Shown here: piece by piece, positions 45,708 to 54,023 of the stretch | How positions within the stretch are numbered: position 1 is the stretch's first letter | Layout: each line of letters opens with the position of its first letter | Source: Actinomycetes bacterium | GTDB taxonomy: Bacteria > Actinomycetota > Actinomycetes > Mycobacteriales > Mycobacteriaceae | Length of the DNA stretch: 64,000 bases | NCBI GenBank assembly: GCA_023461275.1 | Contig: JAEYMI010000103.1 | Coordinates: 1 to 64,000, forward strand | Reading direction: 5' to 3' | Program-made: the position numbers and the translations under genes | The notes under the pieces: generated by a model | Database searches by the model: none | Told to the model about the DNA's origin: nothing | What the model saw: the letters and a program-made list of their open reading frames with translations, nothing else

Positions 45708-46106
45708 ATGACCATGACTGACCCGATCGCAGACTTCTTGACACGTCTGCGCAACGCCAACTCGGCGTACCACGACGAGGTGACCCTCCCGTCGTCGAAG
45801 ATCAAGGTGAACATCGCCGGGATCCTCAAGCGTGAGGGCTACATCACCGATTTCCGCGTCGAGGACGCGGAGGTCGGCAAGAACCTCATCGTTTCCCTCA
45901 AGTACGGACCCAGCCGTGAGCGGAGCATCGCCGGTTTGCGCCGCGTCTCCAAGCCCGGTCTGCGGGTGTACGCAAAGTCCACCAACCTGCCCAAGGTTCT
46001 CGGCGGCCTCGGCGTGGCGATCATCTCCACGTCCTCCGGCCTGCTGACCGATCGCCAGGCAGCCAACCAGGGCGTGGGCGGCGAAGTCCTCGCCTACGTC
46101 TGGTAG
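45708..46106 (+). CDS. rpsH: 30S ribosomal protein S8
   Basis: Ribosomal protein S8, a primary 16S rRNA binder. The 132-aa product begins MTMTDPIADFLTRLRNANSA as in mycobacteria and ends with the conserved GGEVLAYVW. It heads the right half of the split spc operon behind its own promoter rather than following rpsN. rplF follows after 13 nt. Confidence 0.97.
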   Translation: MTMTDPIADFLTRLRNANSAYHDEVTLPSSKIKVNIAGILKREGYITDFRVEDAEVGKNLIVSLKYGPSRERSIAGLRRVSKPGLRVYAKSTNLPKVLGGLGVAIISTSSGLLTDRQAANQGVGGEVLAYVW

Positions 46107-46119
46107 GGGAGGCCACACC

Positions 46120-46656
46120 ATGTCGCGTATTGGAAAGAACCCCATCGAGATCCCGTCGGGCGTCGACGTGACCGTCACCGGTCAGGACGTCACCGTCAAG
46201 GGACCCAAGGGCCAGTTGAGCCTGTCGGTCGCGGAGCCGATCGTTGTCGCCAAGGAAGACAACTCGATCGTCGTCACCCGCCCGAACGACGAGCGTCGCA
46301 ACCGTGCACTGCACGGTCTGAGCCGTTCGCTGGTCAACAACCTGGTCATCGGAGTGACGCAGGGCTACACCACGAAGATGGAAATCTTCGGTGTCGGCTA
46401 CCGCGTGCAGGCCAAGGGCAAGGACCTCGAGTTCGCCCTGGGCTACAGCCATCCCGTGCCGATCGAGGCCCCCGAAGGAATCACCTTCGCCGTGGAGTCC
46501 CCGACCAAGTTCTCGGTCTCGGGTATCGACAAGCAGCAAGTCGGCCAGATCTCGGCGAACATCCGCCGCCTGCGTCGCCCGGACCCGTACAAGGGCAAGG
46601 GCATTCGCTACGAGGGTGAGCAGATCCGTCGCAAGGTCGGAAAGACGGGTAAGTAA
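46120..46656 (+). CDS. rplF: 50S ribosomal protein L6
   Basis: Ribosomal protein L6, near the factor-binding site of the large subunit. The 178-aa product begins MSRIGKNPIEIPSGV and ends with the conserved RRPDPYKGKGIRYEGEQIRR. Standard place between rpsH and rplR, with gaps of 13 and 3 nt. Confidence 0.97.
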   Translation: MSRIGKNPIEIPSGVDVTVTGQDVTVKGPKGQLSLSVAEPIVVAKEDNSIVVTRPNDERRNRALHGLSRSLVNNLVIGVTQGYTTKMEIFGVGYRVQAKGKDLEFALGYSHPVPIEAPEGITFAVESPTKFSVSGIDKQQVGQISANIRRLRRPDPYKGKGIRYEGEQIRRKVGKTGK

Positions 46657-46659
46657 GCC

Positions 46660-47070
46660 ATGAGTGATACAGCAACCAAGACCAAGACCGTGCGCAAGCC
46701 GCTCGGCAAGGACGTTTCGACGCGTCGTCGCACCGCGACCACGCAGCGTCACTTCCGTCTGCGCAAGAAGGTCAACGGCACGCCTGAGCGTCCCCGCCTG
46801 GCCGTCAAGCGCAGCAGCCGGCACATCCACGTGCAGCTGATCGACGACCTGGCCGGCAAGACGCTGGCCGCCGCGTCGACCATCGAGGCCGACGTGCGTG
46901 CCGCCGGTGGCGACAAGTCGGCGCAGGCCGCCAAGGTCGGCGAGCTGATCGCCGCCCGCGCCAAGGCAGCCGGTGTCGAGGCCGTCGTGTTCGACCGTGG
47001 TGGCAAGGACTACCACGGCCGGATCGCGGCTCTCGCCGACGCCGCCCGCGAGGGAGGCCTGAAGTTCTGA
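46660..47070 (+). CDS. rplR: 50S ribosomal protein L18
   Basis: Ribosomal protein L18, which binds 5S rRNA together with L5. The 136-aa product has the family core RPRLAVKRSSRHIHVQLIDD and ends in GRIAALADAAREGGLKF. A 52-nt gap separates it from rpsE, the largest within this block. Confidence 0.97.
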   Translation: MSDTATKTKTVRKPLGKDVSTRRRTATTQRHFRLRKKVNGTPERPRLAVKRSSRHIHVQLIDDLAGKTLAAASTIEADVRAAGGDKSAQAAKVGELIAARAKAAGVEAVVFDRGGKDYHGRIAALADAAREGGLKF

Positions 47071-47122
47071 TGACCACGATGACCATCTACACCAGCACCA
47101 CCATGACCGGAGGGAACCTCTG

Positions 47123-47764
47123 ATGCCCGGACGTCAACGTGACGGCGGAAACGGACCCGCCGGAAACGACAACAACAACAACCAAGGCGGCGACCGTCGC
47201 GGCGGTGGCCGTGATCGTCGCGGCGGAGACCGCGGCGGCCGCGACCAGGACCGCAACCAGCTCGAGCGCGTCGTCGCCATCAACCGCGTCTCCAAGGTGG
47301 TCAAGGGTGGACGTCGGTTCTCCTTCACCGCTCTGGTGATCGTCGGCGACGGCCAGGGCATGGTCGGCGTCGGATACGGCAAGGCCAAGGAAGTTCCGGC
47401 CGCGATCCAGAAGGGCGTCGAAGAGGCTCGCAAGAACTTCTTCCGCGTGCCGCTGATCGGCAGCACCATCACCCACCCGGTTCAGGGTGAGGCTGCGGCC
47501 GGTGTCGTCATGCTGCGTCCGGCATCGGCCGGTACCGGTGTGATCGCCGGTGGCGCGGTGCGTGCCGTGCTCGAGTGCGCGGGCGTCCACGACGTTCTCG
47601 CCAAGAGCCTGGGCTCGGACAACGCCATCAACGTCGTCCACGCCACCGTTGCCGCTCTGAAGATGCTGCAGCGTCCGGAAGAGGTCGCAGCCCGTCGTGG
47701 CCTGCCGATCGAAGATGTCGCACCCGCGGGCATGCTCCGTGCTCGCGCCGGCCAGGGAGTGTAA
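47123..47764 (+). CDS. rpsE: 30S ribosomal protein S5
   Basis: Ribosomal protein S5, involved in decoding fidelity. The 213-aa product has the conserved core ERVVAINRVSKVVKGGRRFS and GMVGVGYGKAKEVPAAI. The first 48 residues are a low-complexity Gly, Asn, Asp and Arg rich extension, as is usual in actinobacteria. ATG 47123 follows CCGGAGGGAACCTCTG. Confidence 0.96.
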   Translation: MPGRQRDGGNGPAGNDNNNNQGGDRRGGGRDRRGGDRGGRDQDRNQLERVVAINRVSKVVKGGRRFSFTALVIVGDGQGMVGVGYGKAKEVPAAIQKGVEEARKNFFRVPLIGSTITHPVQGEAAAGVVMLRPASAGTGVIAGGAVRAVLECAGVHDVLAKSLGSDNAINVVHATVAALKMLQRPEEVAARRGLPIEDVAPAGMLRARAGQGV

Positions 47765-47767
47765 GCC

Positions 47768-47950
47768 ATGGCAGAGCTGAAGATCACCCAGATCAAGGGC
47801 ACCATTGGTACCAAGCAAAACCAGCGTGACAGCCTGCGGACCCTCGGCCTGAAGGGCATCCGCAAGTCGGTCACCCGCGAGGACACCCCGATCAACCGCG
47901 GCTTGATCAACGTTGTTCGGCACCTCGTGACAGTCGAAGAGGTCAAGTAA
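47768..47950 (+). CDS. rpmD: 50S ribosomal protein L30
   Basis: Ribosomal protein L30. The 60-aa product contains the family pattern ITQIKGTIGTKQNQRDSLRT and LRTLGLKGIRKSV. It lies 3 nt after rpsE, and its last base is the first base of rplO (TAATG). Confidence 0.96.
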   Translation: MAELKITQIKGTIGTKQNQRDSLRTLGLKGIRKSVTREDTPINRGLINVVRHLVTVEEVK

Positions 47951-48390
47951 TGACAATCAAGCTCCATCACCTTCGCCCCGCTCCGGGCGCGAAGACCGAG
48001 AAGACCCGTGTGGGTCGCGGTGAGGGCTCCAAGGGTAAGACCGCCGGTCGCGGCACCAAGGGCACCAAGGCGCGCAAGAACGTTCCCGCCGCTTTCGAGG
48101 GTGGCCAGATGCCGATCCACATGCGGTTGCCGAAGCTCAAGGGCTTCACCAACCGCAACCGGATCGAGTACCAGGTCGTCAACGTCGGCGACATCGCGCG
48201 GCTGTTCCCGCAGGGCGGCACCATCGGCGTCGACGAGCTCGTCGCAGCCGGTGCGGTCCGCAAGAACCAGCTCGTGAAGGTGCTCGGCGACGGCGACCTC
48301 GGTGTCGCGGTCAACGTCACCGCCAACAAGTTCACGGCCTCGGCCAAGGACAAGATCGCCGCAGCCGGCGGCAGCACCACCGAGCTCTGA
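47950..48390 (+). CDS. rplO: 50S ribosomal protein L15
   Basis: Ribosomal protein L15, a late large-subunit assembly protein. The 146-aa product has the glycine-rich N-terminus RVGRGEGSKGKTAGRGTKG and the core GGQMPIHMRLPKLKGF. It overlaps rpmD by one base and ends this ribosomal block; secY follows after a 223-nt gap. Confidence 0.97.
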   Translation: MTIKLHHLRPAPGAKTEKTRVGRGEGSKGKTAGRGTKGTKARKNVPAAFEGGQMPIHMRLPKLKGFTNRNRIEYQVVNVGDIARLFPQGGTIGVDELVAAGAVRKNQLVKVLGDGDLGVAVNVTANKFTASAKDKIAAAGGSTTEL

Positions 48391-48397
48391 CACTTTC

Positions 48398-48449
48398 GTC
48401 CGCCGGACGGTCACGGTCCCGCATTCGGGATCGCGATCGGCCGGCGGAC
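48398..48449 (+). terminator. Long hairpin between rplO and secY
   Basis: GTCCGCCGG (48398-48406) pairs with CCGGCGGAC (48441-48449). Inside it a second stem forms from TCCCG and CGGGA. There is no T-tract. It may be a terminator or attenuator. The gap up to secY (48450-48613) probably also holds a secY promoter, which I cannot place with confidence. Confidence 0.5.
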
Positions 48450-48613
48450 GATGGCGTCGTGCCACAGTAGTCCTGCCGTGCCGCCGTGACCGGCGACGAT
48501 GGCGCGACTGTTAGAGTTCAAGCGTTCGTGTGGACGCTGCGGAGATCAACGTCGATTGCCGACCCGCGGGGCCTTAGAAGAAACCCGAGCGTGGTCGTCC
48601 CTAGGAGGAATCA

Positions 48614-49939
48614 GTGCTGTCCCCCCTCATCGCGGCTTTTCGGACGCCCGATCTGAGGAAGAAGATCCTCTTCGTCATCGGCATCATCATGCTGTACCGC
48701 CTCGGCGCGACCATCCCGTCGCCCGGCGTCGACTATCAGGCCGTGCGGACCTGTCTCGACGAGGTGTCGCGTGGTGACTCCAGCAACATCTACTCCCTGA
48801 TCAACCTGTTCTCCGGCGGCGCATTGCTGCAGCTGTCGGTGTTCGCGATCGGGATCATGCCTTACATCACCGCGAGCATCATCGTGCAGCTGCTCACCGT
48901 GGTCATCCCGCGGTTCGAGCAACTCCGCAAGGAGGGCCAGTCCGGCCAGGCGAAGATGACGCAGTACACGCGCTACCTGACGGTGGCGTTGGCATTGCTC
49001 CAGTCGACCGGCATCGTCGCACTTGCCGACCGCGGACAGTTGCTGCCCCAGGACTGCTCGACGAGCGATCAGATCCTCAACGACCAGTCGATCTTCGGCC
49101 TGTCGATCATCGTGCTGGTCATGACCGCCGGTGCCTGTGTGGTCATGTGGTTCGGCGAGCTGATCACCGAGCGCGGCATCGGTAACGGTATGTCGCTGCT
49201 GATCTTCGCCGGAATCGCCGCCCGCATCCCGGCCGAGGGCAAAACCATCCTCGACACCCGCGGTGGCCTGGTCTTCGGTCTGGTGTGTTTGGCCGCGCTG
49301 CTCATCGTGGCCGGTGTGGTCTTCATCGAGCAGGGCCAGCGTCGAATCCCGGTGCAGTACGCCAAACGTATGGTCGGCCGCAAGATGTACGGCGGCTCGT
49401 CGACCTACCTGCCGCTCAAGGTCAACCAGGCCGGCGTCATCCCGGTGATCTTCGCGTCCTCGTTGCTCTATCTGCCGCAGTTGATCCTGCAGCTCACCCA
49501 GGGCTCGGGTGAGCAATCCGGTTGGCAGCAGTGGATCAGTCAGAACCTGACCAACCCGAGCAGCTGGGTCTACATCACGGTCTACTTCCTGATGATCATC
49601 TTCTTCACGTACTTCTATGTGGCGGTGACGTTCAATCCGGAGGAACGCGCCGACGACATGAAGAAGTACGGCGGCTTCATCCCCGGCATCCGGCCGGGTC
49701 AGCCGACCGCTGACTACCTCGGCTACGTGCTGAGCCGCATCACTCTGCCGGGTTCGATCTACCTCGGTATCATCGCGGTACTGCCGAACCTGTTCTTGGA
49801 GATAGGTAACAGCGGTGGTGTTCAGAACCTGCCATTTGGGGGCACGGCCGTGTTGATCATGGTCGGCGTGGGACTGGACACGATGAAGCAGGTCAACAGT
49901 CAGTTGATGCAACGCAAGTATGAAGGATTCCTCAAGTGA
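48614..49939 (+). CDS. secY: Preprotein translocase subunit SecY
   Basis: The channel subunit of the Sec translocon, with ten membrane segments. The 441-aa product begins LSPLIAAFRTPDLRKKILF and has the family marks GIMPYITASIIVQLL and ERGIGNGMSLLIFAGI. GTG 48614 follows AGGAGGAA at normal spacing. adk starts inside its stop codon (GTGA overlap), so secY, adk and map form one unit. Confidence 0.97.
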   Translation: MLSPLIAAFRTPDLRKKILFVIGIIMLYRLGATIPSPGVDYQAVRTCLDEVSRGDSSNIYSLINLFSGGALLQLSVFAIGIMPYITASIIVQLLTVVIPRFEQLRKEGQSGQAKMTQYTRYLTVALALLQSTGIVALADRGQLLPQDCSTSDQILNDQSIFGLSIIVLVMTAGACVVMWFGELITERGIGNGMSLLIFAGIAARIPAEGKTILDTRGGLVFGLVCLAALLIVAGVVFIEQGQRRIPVQYAKRMVGRKMYGGSSTYLPLKVNQAGVIPVIFASSLLYLPQLILQLTQGSGEQSGWQQWISQNLTNPSSWVYITVYFLMIIFFTYFYVAVTFNPEERADDMKKYGGFIPGIRPGQPTADYLGYVLSRITLPGSIYLGIIAVLPNLFLEIGNSGGVQNLPFGGTAVLIMVGVGLDTMKQVNSQLMQRKYEGFLK

Positions 49940-50490
49940 GACTTGTCATTCTCGGGCCCCCCGGCGCCGGTAAGGGAACTCAGGCGGAACTGCTGAGCGA
50001 AGCTCTCGGCATCCCCCATATCTCCACCGGAGATCTGTTCCGGGCCAATATCTCTCAGGGCACCGCCGTCGGTATCGAGGCCAAGCGCTATCTCGACGCC
50101 GGCGACCTCGTTCCCTCCGAGATCACCGTCGACATGGTGCGTTCACGCGTCGCCGAACCCGACGCGGCCAAGGGCTTCATCCTCGACGGGTTCCCTCGCT
50201 CCACCGAGCAGGCCGACGCCCTCAAGGACATCCTGGCCAACTTGGACACCACGCTCGACGCGGTCCTGTCCTTCGTCGTCGACGAGGACGTGGTGGTCGA
50301 CCGCATGCTCGCTCGCGGTCGCGCCGACGACACCGAGGACGTCATCCGCAACCGGATGAAGGTCTACACCTCGGAGACCGCGCCGCTGCTCGAGTACTAC
50401 GGCGATCAGGTCAAGACCATCGACGCCGTCGGCGACGTCCAGGACGTCCACCAGCGCGTGCTCAGTGCGCTGGGCGCCGGCGTTTCCTGA
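49936..50490 (+). CDS. adk: Adenylate kinase
   Basis: Converts ATP and AMP into two ADP. The 184-aa product has the P-loop GPPGAGKGTQ at residues 7-16, the AMP-site STGDLFR and DGFPRS. It has the short LID of the mycobacterial enzyme (about 181 aa) rather than the long zinc LID. It starts at GTG 49936, coupled to secY. Confidence 0.97.
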   Translation: MRLVILGPPGAGKGTQAELLSEALGIPHISTGDLFRANISQGTAVGIEAKRYLDAGDLVPSEITVDMVRSRVAEPDAAKGFILDGFPRSTEQADALKDILANLDTTLDAVLSFVVDEDVVVDRMLARGRADDTEDVIRNRMKVYTSETAPLLEYYGDQVKTIDAVGDVQDVHQRVLSALGAGVS

Positions 50491-50508
50491 CCCTCGGCGA
50501 TCCATTCG

Positions 50509-51303
50509 ATGGGTTTTCGCAAAACCAAGAAGACGGTACCGTTCCGCAGCGCCGGTGAGCTCGATGCCATGGCTGCGGCCGGTGCCGTCGTCGGCAGGGC
50601 GCTGGTCGCCTGCCGCACCGCCGCCGCAGTCGGGGTGAGCACTCTCGAACTCGACGAGATCGCCGAGACAGTGATCCGTGAGTCCGGTGCGGTCCCGTCG
50701 TTCAAGGGCTACCACGGCTTTCCGGGATCGATCTGCAGCTCGGTCAACGATGTTGTGGTGCATGGCATCCCGTCGAAAGACGTGGTGCTGGCCGAGGGCG
50801 ATCTGGTGTCCATCGACTGCGGTGCGATCCTCGATGGCTGGCATGGCGATTCGGCGTGGACCTTCGGTATCGGTGAGCTCTCCGAGGCCGACGCCGACCT
50901 CAGTGAGGCGACCCGATTGTCGTTGGAGGCGGGAATCGCCGCAATGGTCGACGGAGCGCGACTGACCGACATCTCCCATGCCATCGAGATGGGGACTCGT
51001 TCGGCGGAACAGAAGTTCGGCCGACGCTTCGGCATCGTCGACGGGTATGGCGGACATGGCATCGGCCGCGAGATGCACATGGAACCGTTCCTGGCCAACG
51101 AGGGAAAGCCCAATCGAGGCCCACTGTTGGTGGTGGGTTCCACGCTCGCCATCGAGCCGATGCTGACATTGGGCACCACCGAAACCACTGAGCTCGACGA
51201 CAATTGGACCGTCATCACCGATGACGGGTCGCGCACCGCGCACTGGGAGCACACCGTCGCGGTGACCGCCGACGGGCCGAGGATTCTGACTCAACGCCCA
51301 TAA
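50509..51303 (+). CDS. map: Methionine aminopeptidase, type I
   Basis: Removes the N-terminal methionine from nascent proteins. The 264-aa product has the pita-bread fold ligands: two Asp in SIDCGAILDGWHGDSAW, His in GGHGIGREMH and two Glu in FLANEG-type and AIEPM stretches near the end. It lies 18 nt after adk, the normal order, and is the last gene of the unit. The next gene is convergent 33 nt away. Confidence 0.95.
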   Translation: MGFRKTKKTVPFRSAGELDAMAAAGAVVGRALVACRTAAAVGVSTLELDEIAETVIRESGAVPSFKGYHGFPGSICSSVNDVVVHGIPSKDVVLAEGDLVSIDCGAILDGWHGDSAWTFGIGELSEADADLSEATRLSLEAGIAAMVDGARLTDISHAIEMGTRSAEQKFGRRFGIVDGYGGHGIGREMHMEPFLANEGKPNRGPLLVVGSTLAIEPMLTLGTTETTELDDNWTVITDDGSRTAHWEHTVAVTADGPRILTQRP

Positions 51304-51336
51304 CGGCCCAAAAGGGTTGTCGCGGAAAGGCTCTGA

Positions 51337-52494
51337 TCACCCGAGTTTCGGTGCGGTGGCGGCCGGGCCTTCGGGGGCGATCGCATTGATCGGTGTGATG
51401 CCCCGGAACACGCCTTCGTCGTCGCATGCGATCAGTGGATCGAAGCGGGTTTCGGCGGGCCTCCTGTTGGCTTGCACGACGGCGCCGGTGGGATCGGTCG
51501 AGATGTTCATGATCATCGGGGAACGCCGCACGATGCGTCCCGGGCCATCGCGCAACACGAGACCGACCGGTCGCATCTCCGAGTCGACCACTGCGACCGC
51601 CGGATGGTCGGGATACTTGTCGAGGATCGCGACCAGGGTGGCGTCGTCGGTGCCCTCGGGTGCGGTAGAAGCTGCCACCGCGAACTCGCCGATGTTCTCG
51701 CGGCGCTCCGGCGACAGCGTCGGAAACGATTCCCAGAGTGCAGGATTGAGTTCGCCCATGGTTGGTGACGGTGGTCCCAGCAGATACCCCTGGCCCAGTG
51801 GGACTCCGATTTCTTGCAGAAGTCGAAGCTCGTCGACCTCCTCGATCCCTTCGACGATCAGCCACGAATCAATCGAACTCGACAGGCTCCCGAACATCTC
51901 CACCAAGGCGACCTTGGCGTCCTCGAATTGGAGCCGGGAGATCAGGCGTCGGTCGACCTTGACGAAGTCGGGACGGATCTCGAGGATTCGCTGGAGGTTG
52001 GAGTAGCCGGCCCCGGCGTCGTCGACCGCGATCAGGCCGCCCATCTCGCGAACCTCTGCCACGGTACGCGCCAGAAGGTCATAGTCACTGACCGAGTCGT
52101 GCTCGGTGAGCTCGAAGACGATACCGGCGGTCGGCGTCCGGGCCAGAAGGGCACGCACGCGATCGGTTTGCAGGGCCAGTGGTGAAACATTAACGCCGAG
52201 AGTCTGACTGGCCGGAAGCATGTGCTGGGCGCCGATGGCTTTCTCGAGCACCAGAGTCTCGAGCTCGACGGCTCTGCCGATGCGTTTCGCGGCCGCGAAC
52301 CATTCGTCGGGTGTTGCCGAAGGCGAGTCGGGGAAGCGGCTCAACGCCTCATATCCCACCGAGCGCAGCCGACAGAGGGCCACTACGGGTTGGAAGAACA
52401 GCTGCGGATGACCGCCACGATCAATGAATTCATCAACCGCCTGTTCCAGGTCCAGCGAATCGAACTCAGACAACGCACTCCATTCGACTTTCAC
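51337..52494 (-). CDS. EAL-domain c-di-GMP phosphodiesterase-like protein 1
   Basis: A 385-aa soluble protein. Residues about 15-250 are an EAL domain, which hydrolyses c-di-GMP. The catalytic set appears complete: Glu in YEALSRF, Asn in GVNVSP, Glu in FELTEHD, the Asp pair in AVDDAGAGYSN, Lys in FVKVDRR, Glu in IVEGIEE and Gln in GQGYLLG. The last 110 residues may be a CBS-like or small sensory domain (VAVVDSEMRPVGLVLRDG). No membrane segment. GTG start at 52494. First of three paralogues in a row. Confidence 0.88.
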   Translation of the reverse strand: MKVEWSALSEFDSLDLEQAVDEFIDRGGHPQLFFQPVVALCRLRSVGYEALSRFPDSPSATPDEWFAAAKRIGRAVELETLVLEKAIGAQHMLPASQTLGVNVSPLALQTDRVRALLARTPTAGIVFELTEHDSVSDYDLLARTVAEVREMGGLIAVDDAGAGYSNLQRILEIRPDFVKVDRRLISRLQFEDAKVALVEMFGSLSSSIDSWLIVEGIEEVDELRLLQEIGVPLGQGYLLGPPSPTMGELNPALWESFPTLSPERRENIGEFAVAASTAPEGTDDATLVAILDKYPDHPAVAVVDSEMRPVGLVLRDGPGRIVRRSPMIMNISTDPTGAVVQANRRPAETRFDPLIACDDEGVFRGITPINAIAPEGPAATAPKLG

Positions 52495-52516
52495 GTTTCA
52501 CCAATGCAGGATGCGG

Positions 52517-52529
52517 GATACCCGGTATC
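52517..52529. promoter_or_regulatory. Palindrome upstream of EAL gene 1
   Basis: GATACCCGGTATC is a 13-bp palindrome 23 bp ahead of the start at 52494. A similar one, GAATACGGGTATTC, lies ahead of EAL gene 2 (53920-53933). Both contain ATACCCG or its complement. It may be an operator common to the two genes. Confidence 0.45.
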
Positions 52530-52724
52530 GGATCGCGTATAACCCGATGTCTCAGAACCCCTTGGAATCAACACTATTCGGCGCGGGCACATATCGCATC
52601 ACTCGCCAGCACACATATTTCGCAAGGGCATTACCTTGGTTAATCGTCGACGAAGTAAATGGCTTCGACCAAACCGTTGAATGGCAGATTTCTCAGGTCA
52701 CGGATTTCTTGCGTCGACGGAATC

Positions 52725-53870
52725 TCAACCCAGCCGAGGGGCGGTGGCATCCGGTCCGCCGGGCACCATGCTCATCAGCGTCGCGATCCCGCAGCACTTG
52801 CCGTCGCCGTCGCGACACACCAGCGGATCGAAACGCGTTTCCACCGGTCGTCGCATGGCCTGCACCAGGGCGTCGGAGGTACTGGTCGAGCCATCCACGA
52901 TCAGCGGATTGTGCCGCCGAGTGATGGCGCCGGTCCCATCGCGCAAGACCAGTCCGGTTGGGCGTGTGGCGGCGTCGACCAGTACGACTCCGGGGCGATC
53001 CGGATGCTGGGCGAGCAGTGCGATCAGCGTCGCGTCATCGGCATCGCTCGGCGCGGTCGGCGCACTGACCGATAACTCGCCGATGGTATCGCCGTGGCCC
53101 GACGTCGGTGGCGGGAACTGTTCTGCCAGAGCCGGATCGATCCCGTTCATCGACGGTGCCGGCGCCCCCAGGAGGTAGCCCTGGCCGAGCGGGATGCCCA
53201 ACTCGCGCAAGAGTCGAAGTTCGCCGGGTTCCTCGATACCTTCCACCACCAACCACGAGTTGATCTTGCTGGAGAAGCTGCTGAACATCTCCACCAGCGC
53301 GACCCGGGCGTCTTCGGACTGAAGGTCGGTGATGATGCTGCGGTCGAGTTTCACGAAGTCGGGTCGGATCTTGAGGATGTGGTGGAAGTTCGAGTATCCG
53401 GCTCCCGCATCGTCGACTGCGACGAAACCGCCCATCGCACGGATGTCGGCGACGGCGCGGGTGAGTAGGTCGTAGTCGCGCACCGAATCGTGCTCGGTCA
53501 GCTCAAAGATGAGACGCGACAACGGTGCCTTGTGGAGGACCCTGCGGACCTCGTCGGACTGGATCGCTGCCGGTGAAACATTCACCCCGAGGAGCTGGTT
53601 CTCTCCGAGCAGATCTTGCTTGGGGATGGCCTGCTCGATGACGAGGGCTTCGAGTTCCACCTCGCGGTCGATCCGCTGGGCCGCCGCAAACCACCGATCG
53701 GGTGTTGCTTGTAATGGACCGGGGAACCGGCTCAGCGCCTCATAGCCGACCACACGCAGCCGGTGCAGGTCGACGACCGGTTGGAAGTGCAATGCCGGTG
53801 GTTGTCGTCGGCTGATGAGCTCGTCAACGGCGCTCTCCAGGTCTGGTGCGTTCGTGACCGACACCGGCAT
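52725..53870 (-). CDS. EAL-domain c-di-GMP phosphodiesterase-like protein 2
   Basis: Paralogue of the gene at 51337, with the same EAL-plus-C-terminal-domain layout over 381 residues. The catalytic residues again look intact (YEALSRF, GVNVSP, FELTEHD, AVDDAGAGYSN, FVKLDRS, VEGIEE, GQGYLLG). I chose ATG 53870 because it aligns with the start of protein 1; the frame is open for 38 more codons. The spacing between the two EAL genes is 230 bp, AT-richer and without a gene. Confidence 0.87.
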   Translation of the reverse strand: MPVSVTNAPDLESAVDELISRRQPPALHFQPVVDLHRLRVVGYEALSRFPGPLQATPDRWFAAAQRIDREVELEALVIEQAIPKQDLLGENQLLGVNVSPAAIQSDEVRRVLHKAPLSRLIFELTEHDSVRDYDLLTRAVADIRAMGGFVAVDDAGAGYSNFHHILKIRPDFVKLDRSIITDLQSEDARVALVEMFSSFSSKINSWLVVEGIEEPGELRLLRELGIPLGQGYLLGAPAPSMNGIDPALAEQFPPPTSGHGDTIGELSVSAPTAPSDADDATLIALLAQHPDRPGVVLVDAATRPTGLVLRDGTGAITRRHNPLIVDGSTSTSDALVQAMRRPVETRFDPLVCRDGDGKCCGIATLMSMVPGGPDATAPRLG

Positions 53871-53919
53871 TACCTCGTTTGGTTCTCGTATACCTGCTGC
53901 GGTTGGCATGGAATTGCCC

Positions 53920-53933
53920 GAATACGGGTATTC
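53920..53933. promoter_or_regulatory. Palindrome upstream of EAL gene 2
   Basis: GAATACGGGTATTC is a 14-bp palindrome 50 bp ahead of the chosen start at 53870. Its core matches the palindrome ahead of EAL gene 1. None was found ahead of EAL gene 3. Confidence 0.45.
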
Positions 53934-54023
53934 AGAACACGCATATACGAATTCAAGCATCTGAAAATTTGTTTTCCATTGCAACTATACGCTGCCCGCG
54001 GCCTGCTACGGCCGTGTTGGGGA

